From Bacillota bacterium (lineage in GTDB: Bacteria; Bacillota; Clostridia; Oscillospirales; Acutalibacteraceae): DNA of 12,805 bases. The notes under the pieces were generated by a model, which had not been told where the DNA came from, ran no database searches, and was given only the letters and a program-made list of their open reading frames with translations. A program made the translations under genes and the position numbers. Position 1 is the first letter of the stretch; each line of letters opens with the position of its first letter. The stretch covers positions 1-12,805 of the forward strand of contig JAEZFF010000018.1 in the NCBI GenBank assembly GCA_023417635.1, given 5' to 3'. This document shows positions 1 through 5,936 of this stretch, piece after piece.

Positions 1-53
1 TCATGTTCTTTTAGAATCCTGATGATCTGTTCCTCGCTGAACCGCTTCTTCAT
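1..53 (-). CDS. IS3-family transposase OrfA, N-terminal fragment
   Basis: The minus strand from 53 reads MKKRFSEEQIIRILKEH and then leaves the window. This is the characteristic opening of IS3-family OrfA proteins (an 'RFsEEQIIrILKE' helix-turn-helix start), which bind the inverted repeats and are normally fused to the DDE-containing OrfB by programmed frameshifting. A GGAG ribosome binding site lies about 8 bases upstream of the ATG. Only 17 residues are visible, so the family call rests on the motif and on the IS3-like terminus at 127. Whether the transposase is intact cannot be seen. Confidence 0.75.
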   Translation of the reverse strand, partial: MKKRFSEEQIIRILKEH

Positions 54-127
54 GTTAATCACTCCATTTGCATTTTATCATATTGTGACTAACTTTTCTA
101 TTGGCTCAGTTTTCGGGGATCAGGTCA
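1..127 (-). mobile_element. IS3-family insertion sequence, one end (partial)
   Basis: Read on the minus strand from position 127, the sequence begins TGACCTGATCCCCGAAAACT. This fits the usual IS3-family terminal pattern (TG, then CTG, then a CCCC run followed by A-rich sequence). About 75 bases further in, the start of an IS3-type OrfA reads out of the window. The element therefore enters from the left and its terminus lies at or near 127. It interrupts the tyrosine recombinase gene to its right. An alternative terminus at 122 (TGATCCCC) cannot be excluded. The other end, the OrfB and the target duplication are outside the window. Confidence 0.75.
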
Positions 128-988
128 GGTATAGATATCGCCGCCATTCATTAGGAATCGCTTTGCAAAGTTATTGCGCAACATATGAGGATGAGCTTTC
201 TTTAATCCAATGCGTGAGGCATACATTCTAAAATTTCTCTCAAAGTCACTTATTTGTACTGGCTTCCCATTATTAGTGCAAAACAAATAATCACTGTCCC
301 TGTATCGATCTTTAAATTGCAGCCAACTTTTCAAGGCTTTACTCATTTCAGGACTAAAAAAAACCATTCTGCCCTTTTTCCCTTTTGTATTCTCAGGTGG
401 CAGATAGATTGAACGCCTAACCATGTCAACATCTGATAGCTGAATCAGCAGGGTTTCTCCTATCCGCATGCCTGTATCCATAATTAGCTCTGTAATGGTA
501 CAATCCCTATATTCAAAGAATCTTGACTTATCAAAACAGTGGAGTAGGTTCTTGAAATCTTCATCAGAAATGAAATCTACTGCTTTATGTTCGTTTGTCA
601 ACTTCTTTTTAATTCTTGAAAAAGGATTTTGCCTAATGTAGTGATTATCGGTGAGATAATTAAAAAACACTTTCATATTGCGGAGATAGTTATTAATCGT
701 TATTTCACTAATAGGCTTGTTAAAATCAGGCCTATTTTGGGGTGTATTTAACTTTTTGGACTGTTCATTTGCAATGACTGTATATTTGCCCCTGCCCCTC
801 AAATATTGTATGTATTCTTTGATATGTCCCTCTTTGACAGCGGCTGCTTCCGTCACCTTCTGAACCTCTACCATATACTTTTCAAAGATTCTCAATGATT
901 GTTCATAGCTCTGCATGGTCTTAGGCCGTAAATCTCGCATTTGACAATCGCTCATAAAATCGTCAATATCATAATCGAATTGAACCAT
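125..988 (-). pseudogene. Tyrosine recombinase/integrase, 3' end cut off by the IS
   Basis: The product is 287 residues. An N-terminal SAM-like core-binding domain spans roughly residues 8-115 and the start of a phage-integrase catalytic domain roughly 135-287. Visible active-site elements are Arg175 in TGMRIGE, a Lys-rich beta-hairpin around 202-205 (TKGKKGR), and the HxLR box His268/Arg271 (HPHMLR). The reading frame ends at GGDIYT, where family members normally continue into the LGH box and the nucleophilic Tyr; both are missing. The stop codon is the first three bases of the IS3-type terminus, so truncation is by insertion and the protein should be unable to cleave DNA. The start ATG at 988 has a good GGGAG site. 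Composition is visibly AT-richer than the spo0A region, suggesting a mobile origin. Which element it served is unknown. Confidence 0.85.
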
Positions 989-994
989 AAAAAC

Positions 995-1048
995 ACTCCC
1001 TTACTTTACAGATGGAATCAAAATTCACACCCAATAAAGCAAGGGAGT
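995..1048 (-). promoter_or_regulatory. Inverted repeat hiding the integrase ribosome binding site
   Basis: Bases 995-1009 (ACTCCCTTACTTTAC) and 1034-1048 (ATAAAGCAAGGGAGT) are inverted copies matching at 13 of 15 positions. In the minus-strand transcript the second arm contains the AAGGGAG that serves as the integrase ribosome binding site. Pairing of the arms across a loop of about 24 bases would occlude it. Such hairpins are known to block translation of recombinase and transposase genes from read-through mRNA. That this one folds and acts this way is inference. Confidence 0.45.
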
Positions 1049-1082
1049 TTATAGGATTGATAACAAAAAGTTTATTGGATTG
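1046..1082 (+). repeat. 14-bp direct repeat pair upstream of the integrase
   Basis: AGTTTATAGGATTG (1046-1059) and AGTTTATTGGATTG (1069-1082) differ at one base and repeat with a 23-bp period, about two helical turns. An inverted partial copy, CCAATAAA, lies at 1031-1038. The position directly upstream of a recombinase gene suggests arm-type binding sites of the integrase or an excisionase, or part of an old attachment region. No second att copy is in the window to test this. Confidence 0.5.
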
Positions 1083-1155
1083 AAAATACTTTTCATGCAC
1101 ATTTTCGGAATATTCATAGGTGTAGAAAATTCAAAAAATGGCTTGTTTCCTGACT

Positions 1156-1932
1156 TTACGCTGTTTTCATGTGGAGCCTGAGCCGGTCGGAAATCATGGC
1201 AATAAATTCGCTGTTTGTTGGTTTGCCGCGCGTATTGTGAATGGTGTAGCCAAAATAGGAATTGAGGACATCCACATCGCCGCGGTCCCATGCAACTTCT
1301 ATGGCATGCCGGATAGCGCGTTCCACGCGGGAAGCCGTTGTATTATAAAGCTTAGCGACGCCTGGATAAAGCTGCTTTGTTACGGAATTAATAATATCCG
1401 GGGTTTCAATCGCCATAATAATAGAGTCCCGCAGATAATGGTAACCTTTAATGTGAGCCGGAACGCCTATCTGGTGCAGAATTTCAGTTACCTGAATCCG
1501 CAGGGAAGGTTCTTCCGCAACAGCCTGCGAAGAAGTGGCAGGAAGATTCATGCCGCTCATGGAGCAAAGATGCAAAATCCTGTCAGCCAGGTCGGCAGCG
1601 TCAAACGGAGAAACCGCAAAATAGGCGGCGCCGGATGTCATAACTTCGCGCTCAAGGGTTGGGCTTGTAAAACTGGAAACAATAATAAACAGGGGCTGCT
1701 TACCGGAAACTTTGGAATGGGTTGCTTTCATAACGCCAATTCCGTCAAGGCGGGGCATAAAAAGCTCGGAAAGCACAACATCCGGGTGGTCTGCTTCTAC
1801 TTTTTCAAGCAATTTCATACCGTCCTTCTGGGTATAGGAAACCTCTAAGCCTGCATTTTCAAAAACTCGACCGGACTCGCTGCGAAATTCGTCACTGTCG
1901 TTTGCTATGAGAAGTTTAATCTGCTTTTCCAT
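1156..1932 (-). CDS. spo0A: Spo0A sporulation master regulator with degenerate receiver domain
   Basis: The product is 258 residues, close to the usual Spo0A length. Residues 4-122 form a CheY-like receiver and about 143-258 the Spo0A C-terminal DNA-binding domain. The latter is nearly textbook: GVPAHIKGY (156-164), TTASRVERAIRHAIEVAW (198-215) with the recognition helix, and KPTNSEFIAM (237-246). Spo0A~P normally binds 0A boxes to start sporulation. Aligned to the Bacillus receiver, however, the phosphoacceptor Asp is Glu56 (LSELFMPRLDG), the acidic pair DD is Asn11-Asp12, the conserved Lys is Ser108 (VSPFD) and the switch Thr is Ser. Phosphorylation in the normal way seems impossible. The position behind spoIVB is the canonical one, so this is not an obvious stray paralogue. 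The start ATG has GGGGG nine bases upstream. No clear terminator follows. Confidence 0.95.
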   Translation of the reverse strand: MEKQIKLLIANDSDEFRSESGRVFENAGLEVSYTQKDGMKLLEKVEADHPDVVLSELFMPRLDGIGVMKATHSKVSGKQPLFIIVSSFTSPTLEREVMTSGAAYFAVSPFDAADLADRILHLCSMSGMNLPATSSQAVAEEPSLRIQVTEILHQIGVPAHIKGYHYLRDSIIMAIETPDIINSVTKQLYPGVAKLYNTTASRVERAIRHAIEVAWDRGDVDVLNSYFGYTIHNTRGKPTNSEFIAMISDRLRLHMKTA

Positions 1933-1968
1933 CTGTAATGTCCCCCTAAATTGATTTATTGTAACACT

Positions 1969-1997
1969 AGAATACCATATATTGGTAATAATGGCAA
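1969..1997 (-). promoter_or_regulatory. Candidate sigma-A promoter of spo0A
   Basis: On the minus strand TTGCCA (1992-1997), a 17-base spacer and TATTCT (1969-1974) make a good vegetative promoter. The bases before the -10 (TGG) also give the extended -10 TGn motif. It lies 37 bases upstream of the spo0A start, between spoIVB and spo0A, so spo0A can be expressed apart from the forespore gene. I see no convincing 0A box (TGTCGAA) nearby. Confidence 0.55.
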
Positions 1998-2044
1998 TAG
2001 GTTGAAGAAACTTTTTTTTATTTCAGAGGGAAACAGACAGAAGG

Positions 2045-3277
2045 CTAACGGGAAGAGGCTGCTTTTTCCTGGTTGGCGACAGAACTTGACTCTGTCATCA
2101 TGCTTTCGGCAAAAATCCCGTACCCGCGTGTTGGGTCGTTTACAAAAACATGAGTAACGGCACCAGCCAGTTTTCCATCCTGAAGAATAGGGCTGCCGCT
2201 CATGCCTTGGACAATTCCACCCGTCTGGGATAAAAGCTGTGGGTCAGTAATATGCAGCACAAGGTTTTTGCCCTGAGCGCTGTCCCGGTAATCAATTCGC
2301 TCAATCTGCACATCATAAAGGTGAGGGGCAGTTCCGCCAATGGTCGTATATACTTGGGCAGGGCCGGTTTTTACATCCTGCTTCATGGCAATTTTTACGG
2401 CTTTTCCCTGCACGGAACGGTTCATAATACCGTAAACACCTTCGTCGACGTTAGCGCTCAAAGAACCAATGGCATGGCTGTCGGAAAAATATCCGCGCAG
2501 TTCGCCCGGTGTGCCCTGCACGCCCTTTGTTACGCCGCTAATGGTGACCGGCACAATATCTCCGCTCAAAAGCGGCATTAGGCGCCCGGTATCAGCATCA
2601 CAGATGCCATGGCCAAGCCCTGCAAAAGTTCTGCGGGCAGGGTCGTAAAAGGTCAGAGTGCCAATTCCGGCGGTGCTGTCGCGGACCCAAAGGCCAACTT
2701 TGTAAAGGCCGTCAGCTTCCGACTGCACTGGGCGGATGGTGATTGGCATTTTCTTCCCGTCGCGGTTGATGGTAAGCTCAATTGGGTGGTTCCCGGCAGT
2801 TTCAACCGCTTTTTCCACATCGGTATTGGCTGCCATTTTCTGCCCGTTTACAGAAAGAATAACGTCGCCGGTGCGAAGCCCTGCTTCTGATGCCGGGTTT
2901 ACGGTACCGGAAGGGGTTTTAATATCCGCAAGCCCAACAACGACCACACCGTTTGTAAACATTTTAATGCCGAACGGCATACCGCAGAGTACGACGCAGG
3001 AATTATCTACAACGTTCACCTGAACGGGTTTTAAAGGAATGGTTTTGTAAAGCATTAATTTTGCCGAGTAAGTCTGCGGAAAATTTCCTGCATTTGCGGT
3101 AACTTCCGCAGAACCATCTTTCACAACGGAGAGCATCCCGTCGCTCCAGCTCAGATTTCCGCCTTTCGCGACGGTGTAAGAATCGGGAGTCAGATAATCC
3201 GCTGCGCCGACACCGCCTGCACAAAGCAAGCCAAAGGTTACGGTGGCTGCGGTTAGTCTTTTCAGAAATTTTTTCAC
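2045..3277 (-). CDS. spoIVB: SpoIVB, forespore signalling serine peptidase (S55)
   Basis: SpoIVB is secreted from the forespore into the intermembrane space, where it cleaves SpoIVFA and so triggers pro-sigma-K processing. The GTG start at 3277 is chosen because GGGAGGTG lies just upstream and the protein then opens with a basic, hydrophobic export/membrane segment (residues 1-25). Upstream in-frame codons would add about 50 atypical residues. The 410-residue product has a PDZ domain (about 105-185, with GLRTGDVILSVNG) and an S55 peptidase domain. The family triad is visible: His223 in GLGHG, Asp345 in the segment before TGGIVQG, and Ser360 in GMSGSP, with the 15-residue Asp-Ser spacing reported for Bacillus. 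The gene lies 112 bases upstream of spo0A on the same strand, as in Bacillus. It appears intact. Confidence 0.95.
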   Translation of the reverse strand: MKKFLKRLTAATVTFGLLCAGGVGAADYLTPDSYTVAKGGNLSWSDGMLSVVKDGSAEVTANAGNFPQTYSAKLMLYKTIPLKPVQVNVVDNSCVVLCGMPFGIKMFTNGVVVVGLADIKTPSGTVNPASEAGLRTGDVILSVNGQKMAANTDVEKAVETAGNHPIELTINRDGKKMPITIRPVQSEADGLYKVGLWVRDSTAGIGTLTFYDPARRTFAGLGHGICDADTGRLMPLLSGDIVPVTISGVTKGVQGTPGELRGYFSDSHAIGSLSANVDEGVYGIMNRSVQGKAVKIAMKQDVKTGPAQVYTTIGGTAPHLYDVQIERIDYRDSAQGKNLVLHITDPQLLSQTGGIVQGMSGSPILQDGKLAGAVTHVFVNDPTRGYGIFAESMMTESSSVANQEKAASSR

Positions 3278-3357
3278 AATTTCACCTCCCTGCACCGCCT
3301 TACTAATCTGCCACGCGGACCTCGTTTTTATGTTGCCAAATCTGCTGCACTTTGGCA

Positions 3358-3385
3358 CAATATGGAAATCCGTTTTTTGAAATAC
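3358..3385 (-). promoter_or_regulatory. Possible forespore (sigma-G/F) promoter of spoIVB
   Basis: On the minus strand GTATT (3381-3385), a 16-base spacer and CATATTG (3358-3364) resemble the sigma-G pattern (GNATR, then CATANTA), 80 bases upstream of the spoIVB start. Sigma-G/F control of spoIVB is established in Bacillus. The match here is imperfect and no vegetative promoter is clear, so the call is tentative. Confidence 0.3.
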
Positions 3386-3483
3386 CCTGTACCGGCGGCG
3401 TTTAAGGGACCTCGAATTTTGAAGGGGAACCAACTGGAAGTATTTTATTTTAGAAATAGAAAAATTGTAAAAAAATTTTTGAA

Positions 3484-3513
3484 TTGTACATCATAAGCCC
3501 CGCGCGTTATAAT
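3484..3513 (+). promoter_or_regulatory. Candidate sigma-A promoter of the pyridoxal kinase gene
   Basis: TTGTAC (3484-3489), an 18-base spacer and a perfect TATAAT (3508-3513) lie about 42 bases before the chosen start. A-and-T tracts immediately upstream (3460-3480) could act as an UP element. The intergenic stretch from 3278 to 3555 thus holds divergent promoters for spoIVB and this gene. Confidence 0.6.
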
Positions 3514-3555
3514 GGTAAGCGGAAAATGCAGGAAGCAAAGGAGGCTCATGCTTTT

Positions 3556-4410
3556 ATGAATCAGCAAAAACGGGTTATGGCGGTGCATGACCTTTCCTGC
3601 TTTGGGAAATGCTCGCTTACAGCGGCTCTTCCGATTCTTTCGGCGGCCGGTGTGGAGGCTGTGGCGCTTCCGACGGCGGTGCTTTCCACACATACAGGCG
3701 GTATTCCCGGTTACACGTTTCACGATTTAACGGAAGACATCCCTGCCATTGCCGGGCACTGGAAGTCGCTTGCCCTTCATTTTGATGCAATTTATACCGG
3801 CTACCTCGGCTCTTACAAACAGCTGAACCTTATTTCCAGTGTGATAGATGCTTTTAAAAGCAAAGACACGCTGGTGTACATTGACCCTGTTATGGCGGAT
3901 GCCGGAAAACTGTACCGCTTGTTTCCCCCCGATTTTCCGCGCGGTATGGCAAAACTCTGCGCGAAGGCGGACTTGATTCTACCAAACATGACGGAAGCGG
4001 CGTTCCTTTTGGACGAGCCTTGCCGCGAAGGGCCGTACACCGCTGATGAAATCCGAAAAACCCTGCGCGGCCTCGCAGAACTGGGACCGAAAAAAATTGT
4101 GCTTACCGGCGTATGGTTTGAGCCGGAGAATCTGGGCTGTGCGGTGTATGATGCAGAAAAAGATTCTACGGGTTTTGCCATGAGCAGGCGTATTGAAGGT
4201 TTTTACCACGGCACCGGTGATGTGCTTGCCAGTGCCTTGCTTGGTGCGCTGATGAACGGTTTGCCGCTGCTGCAGGCGGCGCAGGCCGCGGTGAATTTTA
4301 CAGAAGGCAGCATCCGCCGCACAAAGGAAGCGGGAACCGATGTGCGCTGCGGTGTGAACTTTGAAGCTGGCCTGCCGGAGTACATTCGCAGCCTTGGGCT
4401 TATCAAATAA
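3556..4410 (+). CDS. pdxK: Pyridoxal/pyridoxamine kinase-like protein (ribokinase superfamily)
   Basis: This protein probably phosphorylates pyridoxal, pyridoxamine or pyridoxine with ATP in the cytoplasm, as part of the B6 salvage that yields PLP. The product is 284 residues, typical for the PdxK/PdxY branch. Early residues (HDLSCFGKCSL, 11-21) match the family's substrate-binding opening. They are followed by the THTGG segment (46-50), YTGYLGS (80-86), DPVMAD (110-115), the NMTEA stretch (144-148) and the anion-hole/catalytic motif GTGD ending in Asp222. The ATG at 3556 follows AGGAGG by about ten bases; the ATG at 3526 has no such site. The gene has its own promoter and a weak terminator. 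PLP is the cofactor of SufS encoded downstream, a loose functional link. A hydroxymethylpyrimidine kinase activity cannot be ruled out from sequence alone. Confidence 0.85.
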   Translation: MNQQKRVMAVHDLSCFGKCSLTAALPILSAAGVEAVALPTAVLSTHTGGIPGYTFHDLTEDIPAIAGHWKSLALHFDAIYTGYLGSYKQLNLISSVIDAFKSKDTLVYIDPVMADAGKLYRLFPPDFPRGMAKLCAKADLILPNMTEAAFLLDEPCREGPYTADEIRKTLRGLAELGPKKIVLTGVWFEPENLGCAVYDAEKDSTGFAMSRRIEGFYHGTGDVLASALLGALMNGLPLLQAAQAAVNFTEGSIRRTKEAGTDVRCGVNFEAGLPEYIRSLGLIK

Positions 4411-4413
4411 GAA

Positions 4414-4437
4414 GCGCTTTTAGCGCCCTTTTATTTT
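4414..4437 (+). terminator. Weak rho-independent terminator after pdxK
   Basis: Four bases after the pdxK stop, GCGC-TTTTA-GCGC forms a short stem-loop followed by a T-rich tract (CCTTTTATTTT). The 4-bp stem is short, so termination may be partial. Confidence 0.4.
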
Positions 4438-4535
4438 GCCCGTTTAGCAGCGCTTTAGACAAACGTGTTCTGCCAGCTTTTTAGAGGTATCAAAGGCCTT
4501 TAAAATTTTGATTTTTTACCAGGATGCGCTTGTGC

Positions 4536-4541
4536 TATAAT
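4536..4541 (+). promoter_or_regulatory. Extended -10 promoter before the XRE-family gene
   Basis: A perfect TATAAT preceded by TGC gives an extended -10 element about 48 bases upstream of the ATG. The -35 region is poor (TTTTTA at 17-base spacing), as is common with extended -10 promoters. The rest of the gap from 4411 shows only the terminator and a palindromic AAAGGCCTTT near 4496. Confidence 0.5.
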
Positions 4542-4588
4542 AAATTAAAAAATTTCGGAAAAGACAGTTTACAGAAAAGGTGATTTTA

Positions 4589-5059
4589 ATGAGCCAAATC
4601 GTTACGGTCTATCGATTAAAATGCTACGCCGCACTTTCGCCTTCCCAGGAGGGCGAAAGCTGTTCTCTGCTGCCGTGGGATGACTCTGACCCCGGTATGC
4701 GTGGGGAAGACGACGGCGGCCGCGAGTATGTGCTGCCGGAAGGCTACACGCAGAGCACATCAAAAGATTATGTTCCGGAGATTCTCGGGCCGGAAGGCAA
4801 CCGCTGTGAGCTGATACTGCACAATGACTGCCCCTTGCTGATAGACTCTAAAAAACGCCTTGCACATTTGTTGGAGCCTGTGAAAAAGATGGCAAGTTTC
4901 CGTGAAGCCGCAGGCATGACGATGGCAGAGTTGGCAGCGCAGCTTGGCGTAACGCAGAAAGACGTTTACAGCTGGGAAAATTTCGAAAAAGAACCGGATG
5001 AAGTGACGCTAAGGCGAATCGCGAAAATACTGGGATGCCGTGCGGAAGATTTTCGCTGA
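4589..5059 (+). CDS. XRE-family helix-turn-helix protein, function unknown
   Basis: The product is 156 residues. The C-terminal part (about 104-156) reads as a Cro/C1-type helix-turn-helix: MTMAELAAQLGVTQKDVYSWE followed by LRRIAKILGC. The N-terminal half (1-100) is not recognised. It is acidic around 31-46 and contains four cysteines (12, 25, 73, 81), with a fifth at 150. The start is the ATG at 4589, eight bases after AAAAGG; a GTG at 4580 overlaps that site and is less likely. The gene has its own promoter and ends 117 bases before sufC on the same strand. That placement and the cysteines make a regulator of the suf operon conceivable, but this is inference. It might instead act on unrelated targets. 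Confidence 0.75.
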   Translation: MSQIVTVYRLKCYAALSPSQEGESCSLLPWDDSDPGMRGEDDGGREYVLPEGYTQSTSKDYVPEILGPEGNRCELILHNDCPLLIDSKKRLAHLLEPVKKMASFREAAGMTMAELAAQLGVTQKDVYSWENFEKEPDEVTLRRIAKILGCRAEDFR

Positions 5060-5086
5060 AACCCAGAAATTTCAGACTTTGGTGGC

Positions 5087-5114
5087 TTGAAATAGCGAAA
5101 TTTTCTGCTATAAT
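5087..5114 (+). promoter_or_regulatory. Candidate promoter of the suf operon
   Basis: TTGAAA (5087-5092), a 16-base spacer and TATAAT (5109-5114) preceded by TGC form a strong vegetative promoter with extended -10, placed 62 bases before the sufC start. It begins after the upstream helix-turn-helix gene ends, so the suf genes can be transcribed separately. Confidence 0.65.
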
Positions 5115-5145
5115 TAAAAGGTACATCAATTTAGTATACATTAAA

Positions 5146-5157
5146 GGGGAAATCCCC
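5146..5157 (+). promoter_or_regulatory. Small GGGG/CCCC dyad in the suf leader
   Basis: GGGG-AAAT-CCCC lies in the predicted 5' untranslated region, just upstream of the sufC ribosome binding site (AGAGGTG, 5161-5167). As RNA it could form a 4-bp hairpin next to the site; as DNA it could be an operator half-site pair. No known Fe-S regulator box was recognised. Confidence 0.25.
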
Positions 5158-5176
5158 GTCAGAGGTGTAAATAAAA

Positions 5177-5917
5177 ATGTTGTTGGAAGTAAAAAACCTG
5201 AAAGTAAGCGTAGACGGCGCGGCAATCCTGAAGGGCTTGGACCTGAACGTCGGCAAAGGCGAGGTTCATGTGCTGATGGGACCGAACGGCGCCGGAAAAT
5301 CCACACTTGTCAATACCGTTATGGGCCACCCGCAGTATAAGGTGGACGAGGGTTCCATCTTTTTTGAGGGAAAAGACATCACGCATCTTCCGGCGAACGA
5401 ACGCGCAAAAGCAGGGCTGTTTTTGTCGTTCCAAAGCCCGGAGGAAGTACCCGGTATCACGCTGCAGAGCTTTATGCGCACGTCGCGCATGGCAGTGACC
5501 GGGAAGCCTGTGAAGCTTTTTGCTTTTCAGAAAGAAATGGAAGAGAAAATGGCTTCGCTTAACATGGACAAAGAATATGCGGAACGCTACCTGAACGTCG
5601 GCTTTTCCGGCGGAGAGAAAAAGAAGGCCGAGATTCTGCAGATGCTTATGCTGAACCCGAAGCTTGCCATTCTCGACGAAACAGATTCCGGCCTTGATGT
5701 AGACGCGGTGAAGATTGTTTCGCAGGGTGTTGAAAAGTTCCGAAATGCAGAAAATTCCTTGCTTATCATCACGCACAACACAAAAATCCTTGAGTGCCTG
5801 AAGGTGGATTACGTTCACGTGCTTGTGGATGGAAAAATAGTTAAGACAGGCGGGGCCGAGCTTGTTGACCAGATTAACAAGAACGGTTTTCAGCAGATTT
5901 CCGCTGCTGCTGTCTGA
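5177..5917 (+). CDS. sufC: SufC, ABC-type ATPase of SUF Fe-S assembly
   Basis: SufC is the soluble ATPase that binds SufB and SufD and drives the conformational change needed for Fe-S cluster assembly in the cytoplasm. The 246-residue product matches the family length. Visible motifs are Walker A GPNGAGKST (35-43), Q-loop Gln86 in LSFQSPEE, the signature FSGGE (143-147, Suf-type 'GFSGGEKKKAEI'), Walker B LAILDE (163-168), a D-loop SGLDVDA (171-177) and switch His200. The ATG at 5177 follows AGAGGTG by about nine bases. It is the first gene of sufCBDSU and has the promoter at 5087-5114. Nothing is missing, and confusion with a transporter ATPase is unlikely given the signature and neighbours. 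Confidence 0.97.
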   Translation: MLLEVKNLKVSVDGAAILKGLDLNVGKGEVHVLMGPNGAGKSTLVNTVMGHPQYKVDEGSIFFEGKDITHLPANERAKAGLFLSFQSPEEVPGITLQSFMRTSRMAVTGKPVKLFAFQKEMEEKMASLNMDKEYAERYLNVGFSGGEKKKAEILQMLMLNPKLAILDETDSGLDVDAVKIVSQGVEKFRNAENSLLIITHNTKILECLKVDYVHVLVDGKIVKTGGAELVDQINKNGFQQISAAAV

Positions 5918-5936
5918 CGGCCCGGAGGGAAATGCA

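Noticed and set aside
22..231. Small plus-strand open frame across the IS/integrase junction
   Set aside because: It spans the insertion boundary antisense to both genes, and nothing supports translation.
1081..1095. TGAAAA-TAC-TTTTCA hairpin considered as the spo0A terminator
   Set aside because: The stem is entirely weak A/T pairs apart from one G-C pair, and no T-run follows on the relevant strand.
1138..1848. Long open frame on the plus strand opposite spo0A
   Set aside because: It is antisense to a clearly real gene, has no recognisable family and no ribosome binding site, and arises from the codon bias of spo0A.
4495..4504. Palindrome AAAGGCCTTT followed by T-rich sequence, considered as a second terminator for pdxK
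   Set aside because: A perfect palindrome without a loop makes a poor hairpin, and the T-rich tract is interrupted.
5159..5818. Open frame of 219 codons on the minus strand opposite sufC
   Set aside because: It is a shadow of sufC, with an implausible composition rich in His, Phe and Arg and no initiation signals.
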